A program made the translations under genes and the position numbers. 64,000 bases of DNA from Tenrec ecaudatus (lineage: Eukaryota; Chordata; Mammalia; Afrosoricida; Tenrecidae): NCBI RefSeq assembly GCF_050624435.1, contig NC_134539.1, forward strand, positions 120,573,525 to 120,637,524, written 5' to 3'. The notes under the pieces are model-generated. The model saw only the letters and a list, made by a program, of their open reading frames with translations, made no database searches and was not told the DNA's origin. Each line of letters starts with the position of its first letter. Positions within the stretch are counted from its first letter, which is position 1. Below are positions 44,801 through 55,806 of this stretch, one piece after another.

Positions 44801-46885
44801 CAGACCACACTCTCACAAACGATTGCAGCCTTCAGAATGAGTTCCCACTCAGTGTCAAAGACCAAAATCCTCACAACGAAGTTGGCAAGGATTTTGTCTT
44901 GCTTGGATCCATGATCAATGCTCATGGAAGCAGCAGTCAGGTGAGATCAAAAGATGCATTAGGCAAACCTGCTGCAGCACAGTCTTTTCAGGGTACTAAA
45001 AAGCAAGGATGTGGCTTTGAGGAATAAGGTGCACCTAACCTAAGCCATGGTATTTTCTATTGCCTCATAGGCATGTGAAAGTTGGACAATGAATGAGGCC
45101 GACTGCGGAAGAATCAATGCATTTGAATTATGGTGCTGGAAAGCACCACAGTATGGACTGTTATAAGAGCTTTAAGAGGCCCCAGTAAAATGATTAATGA
45201 AAAGAAAGTACCACAGACTGCTAAAATGACCAACAAATCTGGCTTGAATGAAGGCCAGAGGGCTCCTCAGAGGCAAAGATGGCATGATTTTGTCTTACAA
45301 ACGTTGGACATATTGTTAGGAGACTAGTCCTTGGAAAAAGACATCATGCTTGGGAGGGGCAGTGAAAAGCGGAAGGCCCTCCGCGAGACGGGCTGATGTT
45401 CTGTTGTACATTGGGTCACTATGGGTCAGAACCAACTCAACGGCACCTAACAACGAAAACAACCACAAATGATAGAGAAATGGATGCGGTTCGTGGTGGT
45501 GGACCCAAAATCACAGCTACCCGACAGGACCTACATGACAGGGAAGAACTGCGCTGTGGGTCTCTAAGACTGGAACGCTATTTTAATTTTAAGATTACAA
45601 CTCTTTACAGGAGTAGAAAGCCTCCTCTTTTCCCCACAGGTAAGAAGGGTCTGATCTAAATCCACAGGGAGGATCAGGAAACGCGGCCAAGAGAACTCGG
45701 TGGAAACAAACACCTGTGCTGGTGCCAACAGCAGCGCTCTCGGCTTGGACCAAACACCAGGCAGACTCGGGTCCAGTACATGGAGATGGGGACGTGGAGC
45801 TGCCAGGCGACTGATAGGACTGGCCTTGGAGATGCTCGGGGAAGAAGGAAAGCCAGAACAAGAGAAAATCTCTCAAAAAACGGCAGACTGGTATTGGGGT
45901 GGGAGTAGGGGCTCCTGCTCTTCCACAGGATGTTGATCTGGCCTCCCACATCAGCAGTGCCACCAGCCCCCCCCCCCCCCCCCGCTGCTACAGTGACAAC
46001 ACAAACATTGTCAAAACTGTCCCCTAATCCCCCACCCCTTGCAGCTGAGCTGCTCTAACTCATAGCGCCCCTAAAGGACTGAGCAAAACTGCCCCTCTGG
46101 GTTTAGGAGACTCAAAATCTGTACCGTGTAAACAGCCTCATCTTTCTCCCAGGGAGTGGCTGGTGGTTTTTGAACGGCGGGTCTGTGGTTAACAGCCCAA
46201 CACAGCCCATGCGTGTTCCTACAGGGCGTCAAAGGCTGCAGAGAAAGATCCCAAATCTCCAGCCCTGTCTCCAGCACAGAAGCCCTATTCGTAGCTTGAG
46301 CCAGATGGTTTCTTCCGAATATGCTCAAGGAGATTAAGCAATGCAGAAAAGATGTTACTTGGTCTCTGCCAGGTAACAGTGGAAAGAGCAAACAGTTGGA
46401 GAAGCAAAACAGGGTGGCAGGCGAAGGAAAGGCAGAGAAGTTTTGTTCTGTTTCACTGTTTCCAGTTCAGAGAAGGATTTATAAGCAGAGGTGAAGAGCT
46501 CGCTCCCAGGAAAGCGTCCAGGACACCGGATGAGGGAGGTTCCCGGGCAGATAGAGGGGGGACCGCAACAAGAATGGCTGGGGGAGGGGATCAGGCGAGG
46601 AGAGGCCGAGGGCTCTACGTCCCCGAGACACAGCGGAGCGGCCCGTGGGGTTGCCCCACTTGAGGAGGGGCGCCGGGCCTTACCTTTGTGCGTCCGAAAG
46701 CAGGTCACGGAACAGCTGTAAGAGAGAGAACAACCGGCGTGAGCCCGCACCCTGCGCGGCCCCCTGCCGCCGCGCCCGGAGCCCGGCGCCGACACTCACT
46801 AGGGGCCGCGGCAGGCCGGGCAGCGGTACTTGGGCTTCTCCAAGCAGACCACGCAGAGGACGGTTCTACAACGGAGAGACGCCAT
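41871..46885 (-). CDS. ZNHIT3: ZNHIT3, HIT-type zinc-finger protein 3 (5 coding exons, 154 aa)
   Basis: ZNHIT3 works in assembly of box C/D snoRNPs with NUFIP1 and was first found as a thyroid-receptor interactor (TRIP3). Coding exons on the minus strand are 46800-46885 (ATG 46885-46883), 46684-46715, 44340-44426, 43519-43599 and 41871-42049 (stop 41873-41871). All introns are GT-AG and the phases join to 465 nt. The HIT finger is complete: Cys 11, 14, 22, 25, 30 and 34, His 38 and Cys 42. An acidic [12 protein letters not shown] segment follows, and the C-terminal domain has [14 protein letters not shown] and [14 protein letters not shown]. Length agrees with the usual ~155 aa. The last residues ([10 protein letters not shown]) differ from human. 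The gene is convergent with MYO19. Confidence 0.96.
42429..42621. mobile_element. SPIN-type non-autonomous hAT transposon, copy 2
   Basis: The element is 42437-42613 (177 bp). It starts CAGCGGTTGTCAACC and ends with the inverted GGTGGAGAGCCACTG. Flanks CCCTAAAT and CCCTAAAA are an 8-bp target duplication with one change, the size typical of hAT. It shares GATTCCTAACAGTAGCAAAA and TTATGGTTGGGGG with copy 1. It lies in the last ZNHIT3 intron. Confidence 0.9.
43265..43497 (+). repeat. LINE 3' end next to a ZNHIT3 exon
   Basis: GGAGCTGATATCAGGCTCAA, GTATGGATTGTGATAAGAGA and GAGCCCCCAATAAAAG. The LINE is antisense to ZNHIT3 and its tail stops about 20 bases from the donor of exon 4. Confidence 0.85.
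44815..45465 (+). repeat. LINE (RTE-like) ORF2 3' region, decayed, split by a LINE tip
   Basis: GGATTTTGTCTTGCTTGGAT, AATGCTCATGGAAGCAGCAG, CATCATGCTTGGGAGGGGCA and GGGTCACTATGGGTCAGAAC are marks of the C-terminal ORF2 and 3' end. Another LINE 3' tip (45150-45205, GGCCCCAGTAAAATG) interrupts it. It is full of stops. Confidence 0.65.
45485..45645 (-). repeat. AfroSINE, reverse
   Basis: CTACCCGACAGGACCTACAT, GTGGGTCTCTAAGACTGG and ACAGGAGTAGAAAGCCTC follow SINE order. Confidence 0.65.
45967..45983. repeat. C17 homopolymer
   Basis: Seventeen C in a row in ZNHIT3 intron 2. Confidence 0.9.
46040..46205 (-). repeat. AfroSINE, reverse
   Basis: CTCTAACTCATAGCGCCCCT, CTGCCCCTCTGGGTTTAGG and TGGCTGGTGGTTTTTGAAC are in order. 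Confidence 0.85.
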
Positions 46886-47130
46886 GGCGAAACGCCGGAG
46901 ACTGCGGGCCACCCCGCCGCCGGCTGGCGGCACGCCGCGGGTCCTGAGGGCACGCCTTCTTCCGCTTCCTCCGTCACGGCCAATCAGCGCTCGGCGCGCC
47001 CGTCAGGCAAAAGCAATGGAATAATCCTGCTCGGCGTTTCAGCCGAGTAGGTGGAAAGTAGATGCACTCGATTGGCCAGCTACGGAGAGGCTTTGGAGGG
47101 TTCCCTTTGGTGACGGAATCGCTGGGTAGC
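46500..47130 (-). promoter_or_regulatory. ZNHIT3: ZNHIT3 CpG-island promoter
   Basis: The island covers exons 1-2 and the upstream flank. A Y-box (GGCCAATCAGCG, 46978-46989) lies about 95 bases upstream of the start codon, and an inverted one (GATTGGCC) near 47070. TTCCGCTTCC and CGTCAC stand between them and the ATG. No TATA box is seen. An AfroSINE begins within 300 bases upstream. Confidence 0.8.
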
Positions 47131-47174
47131 TCCGCTCCCGATCCGCAGATTAAATGAATGAGTGGTACTCAGCG

Positions 47175-47335
47175 TGCCCCAGAGCTGATTCCAACCCACG
47201 GAGCCGCTCTGGGACGGCTAGAACTGCCCCTGGGGGTTCCGAGACTAACTCCATGGATTAGACACCCGGTGGTTTCCCGCGGCTGAGTTTGGGGTTCAGC
47301 CCAGCTCGCGACTTACAGTGCCCCAGGGCTTTAAG
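47175..47335 (-). repeat. AfroSINE, reverse, beside the ZNHIT3 promoter
   Basis: GCTGATTCCAACCCACGGAG, TAGAACTGCCCCTGGGGGTT and TACAGTGCCCCAGGGCT. Confidence 0.8.
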
Positions 47336-47479
47336 GCACCTTTAAACGCGTACTTTGTGAGTCCTCGCGGGCATCGGGGTTTCCCTCTGGATTGAAGTCC
47401 AGGCAACGGACCAAGACCATGTAGCTCACAGGAACCCCGCCCTTCTCAGCCTACACTACTTTTCACTGAGGAAAGAAAG

Positions 47480-47882
47480 ACGGGAACTGGAAACACAGGG
47501 AATCCGGGACGGATGATCCCTTCAGGACCAGCGGGGAGAATGGCGATACCGGGAGGGTGGAGGGAAGGTGGGGTAGAAAGGGAAAACTCATTACAAGGAT
47601 CTACATATAACCTCTTCCCTGGGGGATGGACAACAGGAAAGCGGGTGAAGGGTGTGGGTAAGATATGACAATAATAATTTATAAACTGTCATGGGTTCAT
47701 GAAGGAGGGGAGAGGGGGAGGGAGGGTAAAAATGAGCTGATACCAAGGGCTCAAGTAGGAAGCAAATGTTTTGAGAGTGATGAGGGCAACAAACGTACAA
47801 ATATGTTTGACACAATGGATGGATGTATGGATTGTGATGAGAGTTGTATGAGCCCCCAATAAAATGATTTTAAAAACCTTAG
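47480..47882 (+). repeat. LINE 3' end (~400 bp), forward
   Basis: It includes GGGATGGACAACAGGAAAGC, AATTTATAAACTGTCATGGG, AATGAGCTGATACCAAGGGC, AATGGATGGATGTATGGATT and GAGCCCCCAATAAAATGATT. It is a well-preserved example of the family. Confidence 0.9.
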
Positions 47883-49140
47883 CGTTGACACATGTGACTG
47901 AGTCCCTCAAAGCCAACAGTGACCCATGTGAAGGGCAAGTACAGAGAAGCCTAATCTGTTAATAACTCTCTAATGCTAACAAGACAGGATACATCCTAAA
48001 CATAAATTTTACTAAATGAATAAATGGATGAAACTTAAAAAAGAAAGACCAGGCTTCTCCAACTAATGTTTATTGAGCTCCTACTGTGTGCGCCAGGCGC
48101 ATGGTTAAACACCGGCTGCTTCCGAGGCAGCTGGAAACTCCTCACGATGCCCACAACCCTTCCTGCCAGCCCAGCAGGGAGGGGAGGGGGAAAGGAGTGC
48201 ACATCCAGCTGGCAGCTGGACACCCACACTGACCTGAACTTTTGTATTACTCACAAAAGCTGCCTGACAACTTCTCCAGATGGTTCTAAGCACCCACAGG
48301 TGACCCATGATTCCCTTATCAGGCAATCTACCCTGCTCAATTTCAGCTTCTTTTGGCAACTCTTAAGACCCCACTCCTCCACTAGGCACTGGGTGTATCA
48401 GCACCCTCTCTCAGGAGAACCAGACACGTTTAAAAGGCTGGGTTCCCACATGCTTATTCTTAATCTCCAATTCCACATTGGTAAATGGCATGACGAAGGT
48501 GTCTGACCGCCTCAGCGCAGTGAAAAGGAGGTGCAAGATCAGCAGCTCCAGGCCAAGTCCTATGTGGCTAAGGTGAGAGAGGCCTCCACCTTCCAACCTT
48601 CTACCAGGTCTGACACCACCCAACACCCCCACCCGCCCAGCCCAGTGCGTTCTCCTTCTCTGCTGGGTCCAGCAGACTGTTGGCCACACAGGACACACAG
48701 ACAATACTCACTAGGAAATGAACACATTCCAAGTAGGGATCCAGAAAGACTTGGCTTCCTGAGAAACCAGCACAGAGGTAGGCTTTGTTTTCCCCACATG
48801 GGTTTCCCTCCTCTGGCTGTGGCCTGGAGTGACTGCCAGCAGCCAAGCATAGCCCCTGCGCACCTGGGGCAGGGGACAGGCATGACTGGATAAGCAGCAG
48901 ATCAAAACCAAAGACCACCTGGGAGTAAGGTTGTTGAAGGATTAAGGAGTCACCTCTTATCCTGGGGAAAGTGTGCAGTGAGCATGCCCAGGAACCAGAT
49001 GCTCCACCAAGATGTGAAAGGCTCCTGGGCTTCCACCCCACTAGCTCAATGGGCTCTCTGCTGGCAGGAGGTGAGGACCAAGGTTGAGTCATAGGTGGCC
49101 TGGCCTCCCACTGAGGAGGACCAGCTCAGCATGAATGGAA
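47883..49140. other. Intergenic DNA upstream of ZNHIT3, no gene seen
   Basis: There are open frames of up to 163 codons on both strands. None has a family signature, a convincing splice frame or a CpG island. I see no clear repeat. Confidence 0.45.
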
Positions 49141-49149
49141 ATCTCTGTC

Positions 49150-50157
49150 TTCTCACCGGCCGACAACCCTAGTGGCCACACACTACAAGGAATACAACCT
49201 TTGCAAAAATACTTTGGAAAAGCCATCACACAGATGGGCCACGGAAGCCATCAAGAACCAACAAAAGCAAAGCCTGTGGAAAGGGGAGCATCCGATTCCA
49301 AGAGCTACCACACGAAGCTGTTCGAAATGCCCCATTTCCATATGCAAGGCATCAGGAATGGACGGGCATCAGGAAAATAAATAAATCTAAGTAAACTGAC
49401 CATGTTAGAGGCTGCATATTGGAATATGGGATATAGTCAAACAAAATCTGGAGAGGAACTCTTAGAAATATGATCAGAGAGTCTGGAGAAAATAAGAGTG
49501 AAGGCAATCAAAGACATGGAAACAGTGAATTCAGTAGACTAATGGACCACACAAACATCAGGCTCTGCTCCCCTGAGACAGTCAAACTAGATGGTGCCCA
49601 ACTACCATCACCAGCTACTCTGTAAGGGATCACACGAGAGTGGGAGATAAAACGTGGAACTAAAAAGCATAAAATAGACGACGTTTATGGGTCCACCAGA
49701 GACGTGGAAGCCGGGAGGCTTTGACACTTTCAGACTCTTCTGGCCTGGAACTGAACTCAACCCCACTGTCTACGTTCAGCCCTACAATACCCACTCTATA
49801 AGGGAACAATACCATTAGGACGGTATGAATTCCTTAGATCTAAAGAGCAGCATTTCCTCAAGGAAAGAGTTTGCAGGGTTGATAAAAGAGGCATAGAAAC
49901 CAGAAATGCAACAGAAAAGCAGATGAAGGGAGACGTCAGACAATGTACCAAAATAATAATTTATAAATTGTCAAGGATTCGTGAAGGAGGGAGTGTGGGG
50001 AGGGGGCAAAAATGAGCTGATGCAAAGGGCTCAAGTAGAAAGCAACTGTTTCGAGAATGACGATGGCAACAAATGTACAAATGTGCTTGATACCATGGAT
50101 GGATGGATTGTGAAAAGAGTTGTATGAGCCCCCAATAAAATGATTATTATTTTTTTT
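49150..50157 (+). repeat. LINE fragment with 3' end, ~1 kb
   Basis: It includes internal LINE text also seen at 8160-8580 (AAACTAGATGGTGCCCAACT, CTCTGTAAGGGATCA). The usual end follows: AAATGAGCTGATGCAAAGGG, CCATGGATGGATGGATTGTG and GAGCCCCCAATAAAATGATT. No intact frame. Confidence 0.75.
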
Positions 50158-50217
50158 TCTTTTCGATATTCCTTTATTATACAAGTATCGAGTGAAAACA
50201 AGAGCATTTTCACTGTT

Positions 50218-50345
50218 TTTTTTTTAATTTTAACAATTTATTGGGGCTCATACAATTCTTTTCACAGTTCATATATATACATACATCAATTGTATAAAGC
50301 ACATCTGTACAGTCTTTGCCCTAATCATTTTTTTCTAAAATGATT
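50218..50345 (-). repeat. LINE 3' tip inserted in reverse
   Basis: TTTATTGGGGCTCATACAAT, CATCAATTGTATAAAGCACA and GTCTTTGCCCTAATCAT. It lies next to the tail of the forward copy. Confidence 0.8.
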
Positions 50346-50530
50346 ATTAAAAGAAGAAAAAAGACACCAGAAACCCCCACAGAGGACATGGAAGAAGAGG
50401 CACTGCCTTGTGGGGACTGCAATCAATGAGATGAAACAGAAATGTGCACGAGTTGTTGACTGGAAAAGGACTGCTCTGTGAGCCTTTGCCCAATTCACAA
50501 GAAAAGGTTTAAGTAAATGAATAAAAACAA
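50345..50530 (+). repeat. LINE 3' end (RTE-like family), forward
   Basis: CACAGAGGACATGGAAGAAG, GAGATGAAACAGAAATGTGC and TGTGAGCCTTTGCCCAATTC parallel 8925-9115. Confidence 0.55.
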
Positions 50531-50577
50531 GGTAAAGCAAAAAAAAAAAAAAAAAAAAAAAAAAACAAGGTAAAGCG
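50523..50577. repeat. Poly(A) tract flanked by a 16-bp direct repeat
   Basis: AAAAACAAGGTAAAGC occurs at 50523-50538 and 50562-50577, with only A residues between. This looks like a retroposition that copied only the tail, or a tail-associated duplication. Confidence 0.8.
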
Positions 50578-50924
50578 GAAAGGAATCAAGGAAACAAACA
50601 CCAAATCAAAACGATGAGCTCGTCCACGAAGAGCTAGAAACGACAGAAAGAAATCGCACAGCACTTCTGGAAGCGACGAGCAGACTAGCTGAAGTGAATC
50701 AGCAGCTCTGAACAGCCAGAGGAAGGATCTTTCCAGCTCAGACTGCAATGAAACCAACCCCCACAAACACTTCCTCCGCTCACCACCCACCATCGCCACC
50801 CCAAGACTGCACTCAGGTCCCGATGAAACCCTCCCCAACTCTCCTTGTTGTTTCCTGTAAGGGTGGCAGAAATCAAGGGTAGACTAGGAGGTTCTTCTTG
50901 TTATATGCATCCTTCTAAAAATGT

Positions 50925-52490
50925 ACTCACTTTATTGGGGGCTCATATAGCTATTATCACAATCCATACATACATCCATTGTGTCAAGCACATTTGTGCA
51001 TTTGTTGCCATCATCATTCTCAAAACATTTGCTTTCTACTTGAGCCCTTGGTATCAGCTCATTTTTTCCTTTTCCCTCCCTGTTCCCCTCTCCTTCATGA
51101 ACCCTTGATAATTTATAAATTACTATCATTGTGTCATATCTTACACTGGCCGACGTCTCCATCACCCGCCTTTCTGTTGTCCATCCCCAGGGAGGGGATT
51201 ATATGGAGATCCTTGTGATCAGTTTCCCCTCTCTACCCCACCTTCCCTCCACCCTCCCAGTATTGCCATTCTCAGCACTGGTCCAGAAGGGATCATCCGT
51301 CCAGGATTCCCTCTGTTTCCAGCTCCTATTTGTACATCCTCTGGTCTAGTCTGATTTGTAAGGTAGAATTGGGATCATGATAATGTGGGATAGTGGAAGA
51401 GAGGCATTTGGGAACTAGAGGAAAGTTGTATGTTTCATCATTGCTACACTGCACGCTGACTGGCTTGTCTCCTCCCTGCAACCCTTCTGTAAGGGGATGT
51501 CCAGTTGCCTATAAATGGGCTTCGGGTTCACACTTCGCACTCCTCCTCATTCACAATATGATTTTTTGTTCTTTGATGCCTGATACCTGACCCCATCAAC
51601 ACCTCGTGATCACACAGGCTGGTGTGCTTCTTCCATGTGGGCTTTGCTGCTTCTGAGCTAGATGGTCGCTTGTTTATCTTCAAGCCTTTAAGACCCCAGA
51701 TGCTCTATCTTTTGATAGTCGGGCACCATCAGCTTTCTTCACCACATTTGCTTATGCACTCACTTTGTCTTCAGCGATTGTGCTGAGAAGATGAACATCA
51801 TGCAATGCCAGTTTAATAGAATAAAGTGTTCTTGCATTGAGGGAATACTTGAGTGGAGGCCCAATGTCCTTCTGCTACCTTAATACTAAAGCTACAAATA
51901 TATACACATAGATCTATGTCCACATCCTCATATATAAATATATTTACATATGTACATGCCTTTATTTAGACCCCTATAAATGCCCTTTGCCTCTTAGCTC
52001 TTTCCTCTATTTCCTTTTACTTTCCTCTTGTCCCACTATCATGTTCAACCTGCATTTGGGTTTCAGTAGTTCTTGATTACATTATCCTTGATCATGCCCT
52101 ACCAGGCCTACACCCTCCTCACCACTGATTTGGATCACTTGTTCCCTTGTCCCTGGGTTTGTTAGCACCACTTCCTTTCCCCCCACCTTCCCCTCTCCCA
52201 TGTCCCCGCGGAACTGTTGGTCCTGTTGTTTTCTCCTCCAGATTGTTCATCCAGCCTATCTTATTTAGACAGACCTGCGGAAATAATAACATGCACAAAA
52301 ACAAGACAGAGCAAAACCAAACAACAAAAGAAAACAAAACAACAACAAGCCAATGACAATAAACAAAACACAAGAAGAAAGAAAAGCTTGTAGTTAAAGG
52401 ACTGTTTGTTGGCCTTTAGGACTGTTTTCTGGTCGAGTCTGATGGGGCACCAAGCCCTGACCCCAAAATCTTAAATTTGGAGTATTTGTA
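50925..52490 (-). repeat. Long LINE 3' region (~1.55 kb), reverse
   Basis: It starts at TTTATTGGGGGCTCATATAG and runs through CTGGTCTAGTCTGATTTGTA, CCTCGTGATCACACAGGCTG, GATAGTCGGGCACCATCAGC and CCATTGTGTCAAGCAC-type marks. It ends near GGCACCAAGCCCTGACCCCA. No open frame is longer than ~84 codons, so this is a long 3' UTR-like segment. It is the most complete copy of the family here. I cannot settle whether it is L1 or RTE from this alone. Confidence 0.8.
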
Positions 52491-53195
52491 TGTGTGTAGT
52501 TTTATATTGTTAAGTGTGTACCTACTGTTCATAAATATCCATAAATATAATTCTGTAGCATAACTTCGTTTACTGGTAGTCAAGTACTCCATTGTGTGGC
52601 TCTCATAGGGTGATTTTGGTTAGAGGTAATAATGTCCAGATATAACTGACTTAAAGAACCAATTACATTTATTGTCTCACATAACAAAGCACAGCGGTGT
52701 CATTAAGGTGGTTTGGGGACTCTCCCATCCTGATTGTTGGCTTTGCTTGGGGTTTGTCCCCCTCATGGGCACAGGGACTAGTGCTGTAACTTCAACTTCA
52801 CATTCTCATAAAATCACATCCAAAAGGCAGGAAGAAGGTAACATGGAGAAACTTTCCGGACACTGCGGCAATGATTGCACAACTCCTCAGACTATGATTT
52901 AATTGCATGATATCTCAATCACATGCCAATAAAACTTTTTTTTTTAACGCAGGAAGGACATGTCTCCTCCCACGCCTCAGTATATCAAGGAGGCAGGCTT
53001 TTCCTGAAGCCCTCAGAGGATTTCCTCCTCAGTTTCCCTGGACTCAGAAAGCCTGCGTCTGCCATTATCTGTCTGTGTGGGAATGCGGATGCTACTGGTC
53101 AGGAAGAGGGGCAGGGGAGGGTGAATGGTTCTGAGGGGAGGCTGAGGTCTGGTTTAAGCCAGATGCGCCACAATTTACTCACTCTTTCCTCCCAT
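52490..53195. other. Intergenic DNA, nothing identified
   Basis: No gene or named repeat; possibly an old LINE/SINE remnant near 52650-52900. Confidence 0.4.
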
Positions 53196-53199
53196 GCTA

Positions 53200-53830
53200 G
53201 ACATTTCTTCTTCTATTTTTATTGGGACATACTTCCCATATCATACCATTTAATCGTTCATTTATATTACACTTGTGTGATTAGATTTGTGGGATCATCA
53301 CCACAATCAACCCCAGTCCCCCGTCGTCCCATCATGCCCATGGCAATTGTCAATCCAGTTCGTCTCTATAGATCTACCTGTCTTGGGCTTCCTATATAGA
53401 CGTCAAAGAAATAGCCATATTGGACATTTGGGCTGTCTAAAGATTATTCATATGAAAGTGGTACAGCGATTTCCTGGTAATTAAACATGAGGCGTGTGCT
53501 TCAGTCGCTCATAATAAAGTTTCTAGGAGTAGAAGAGCTGGTTCAAAGGCCTGGAGGTTTGTAGACCTTTAATAGTATGGCCAACTGTGCCTCTCACAGG
53601 CTGTACAAGTCCCACTTCCAGTTACACGTATGTGAGTGCTCACCCCTTACCTTCTCCTCGCTTAGTAAAGATATTCTTTGTATTTAATTTTCTGATATAT
53701 GTGAAAATGGCATCTTGTTTAATTTGCATTTCTTTCATTATAAATGATGTTGCTTTCTCTGAATGCTACTGGTTGTTTGAATTTCTTCTCTATGAGCTGC
53801 CTAATCATAGTCTATTTTTATTTTAGCAAA
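53200..53830 (-). repeat. L1-type LINE 3' fragments, reverse
   Basis: TTTTATTGGGACATACTTCC, GATCATCACCACAATCAACC, AATAGTATGGCCAACTGTGC and AATTTGCATTTCTTTCATTA follow the reversed L1 3' region in order. Confidence 0.75.
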
Positions 53831-54059
53831 TAAAACTGAATTGAAAATTGGGAGTATAATATGTAAGATGCCAGGATCATCATATTGGCGACAAATTCTT
53901 TAATTTGGTTGTAATGTATGTTTGAGGGAGTTAGGTTAAATACCAGGAAGTAAAGCAATTGTTTCGTTGCTAAAATTAAAGTTGTTTTTTTAAAGGGGAA
54001 GAATGGTAACAGTTTATAATTTATCATGGGGGTAAGAAAACGATAACGAGGGTAAAAAT

Positions 54060-54420
54060 AGCACGGGTCCCTATGAAGGTCCCAGGGGGACAGAGAGGCG
54101 GGCCGGCCTGGGGGAACATTTAAACAAGGACTTGATTCAATGAACCCACATGGCAGCCCGGGCCAAGCGGGGGCTCACTGGGACACACGGCAGGCAGACA
54201 ACGCAGCTGAGGTTCTTCAAGAGCATCTCGCAGACGACGGCGTCGGTAGTCCACGACCCTAAGGGTTCGGTGGGTCCCAAGGTTCCGGGCCCGAGGCCGC
54301 ACCTCTCCGCTCAGCCCTCGCGCAGGTGTTTGAGCCGCTCACCACCAGAGCCAATCAGCGCTTAGCCCCGCCTCCAGGGAAAACCAATCGATTGAGCGTG
54401 CTTTGTGCTGAAGGCCTACA
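54060..54420 (-). promoter_or_regulatory. Isolated CpG-rich, promoter-like block
   Basis: CpGs cluster here inside AT-rich DNA. GCCAATCAGCGCTT (Y-box), CCCCGCCTCC (GC box) and CCAATCGATTG lie within 50 bases at 54350-54395. On the minus strand, about 120 bases downstream, an ATG opens a short frame beginning MLLKNLSCVVC. It reaches a possible donor (CCA|GTGAGC) near 54170. I cannot connect it to further exons, so this may be an unnamed gene's first exon, a noncoding RNA promoter or a dead promoter copy. Confidence 0.4.
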
Positions 54421-54749
54421 AGTAGAGCGTAGAGATACTCGATGGGGCAAAGCCTGGGCTCCGCGTTGCGTCCACTGAATGGAGCTGGCTTGGTGTAGAA
54501 GGAGCCTGTCTTCGAACAGTTCAAGTTATGAAAGCACACGCTATTTCTGGTCGCGCTGCTACCTCGAAAGTTTGCTCGGAGTAGGCCATTTCTTCCTTCC
54601 GGGTCGCTTGTTTCACCTACACAGTCAATAGGGTGGCACCAACCTCGCTAAACTTCCTAAAGCTTCTGGTTTATCCTGGGCCTGGAAACCCAGGGTCACC
54701 GCTGGCGCCTCGGCCTCCCGTCAGTGGTTTTACCCTGACCCAGATGTTG

Positions 54750-54895
54750 TGCTTGCAGTAGCCTGGGGTAAACGAACCACAAGGTCATGGGTTCAAACCC
54801 AGTCTACTGTGGTCAAGATTGACAGCTTCAGGAGTCCTGAAGAAGCAGTTCCACTCGGTCTTGGCGTCAGAATGGACTCCATGGCTGTGGGTTAC
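54750..54895 (+). repeat. AfroSINE, forward
   Basis: CACAAGGTCATGGGTTCAAA with CCCAGTCTACTG is the tRNA-like B-box part. CGTCAGAATGGACTCCATGG is the 3' mark. Confidence 0.75.
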
Positions 54896-55349
54896 TGTGT
54901 TTGTCTGTTTAATCTGCACTCCAGATGAACACTTTTCACCCAAAGCTTGTTCATGTAAGAATATTTCTTGTGTTCCTGCTGCGTGTCTGGCATTGTGCTG
55001 GTGCTGGGTCCCTCAGGAGAAATACAAGTGACTCTAGACCGAGGTTCCCCCTGCTCATCCACCATCCACAAAGGATTCCTCGAACTGCCCTCTTGCCCTA
55101 AGACTTGAAGCTGACACTCCCTGGTGTGAGAAGTAAATAACTGCAAGGACATAGGAGGGGGTAATCCCTGTCCCCCAAGAAAAAGATGGAAAACTCCGCT
55201 GGGCAGAACTTTCACAGTTGGCATCCCCACCCCACGCCCAGGTGAGCAACTCACTCTGAGTTAGTGAACCCGGAGGAGTTGCCTGGGAAGGTTCTCTCTG
55301 GTCATAGTGAATTTTTTTTCATAAAAGCAGTTTTACTTGAACTTCGTGT

Positions 55350-55806
55350 TTTGTTTTGAATCATTTATTGGGGCTCCTACAACTTATCACAATCCACACA
55401 TCCATCCATTGTATGTCAAGTACATTTGTACATGTGTTGCCATCATCATTCTCAAAACATTTGCTTTCTACTTGAGCCCTTGGTATCAGCTCCTCATTTC
55501 CCCCCTCACTCCCAGCTCCCTTCTCCCTCATGAACCCTTGATAATTTAGAAATTATTTTGTCATATCTTACACTGTTTGACATCTACCTTCACCCACTCT
55601 TCTGTTGTCTGTCCCCCAGAGAAGAGGTTTGTAGATTCTTATAATTGGCTCCCCCTTTCTACACCACCTTCCCTCCACCCTCCTGGTATCGCCACTTTCA
55701 CTACTGATCCCGATTCCCTGTGTTTCCCGTTCCTATCTGTCCCAGTGTTCAACCTCTGGACTAGCCAGACTTGTAAGGTAGAATTGGGATCATGATAGTG
55801 TGGGAA
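55350..55806 (-). repeat. LINE 3' end, reverse
   Basis: ATTTATTGGGGCTCCTACAA, GTTGCCATCATCATTCTCAA, CTTGATAATTTAGAAATTAT and GTAGAATTGGGATCATGATA match the copy at 50925-52490. It breaks off where the mariner relic begins. Confidence 0.85.

Noticed and set aside
54120-54365. 60- and 71-codon frames in the orphan CpG block as small proteins
   Set aside because: Both strands are open because of GC content. Neither has a recognisable family or confirmed exon edges; only the promoter-like character is reported.
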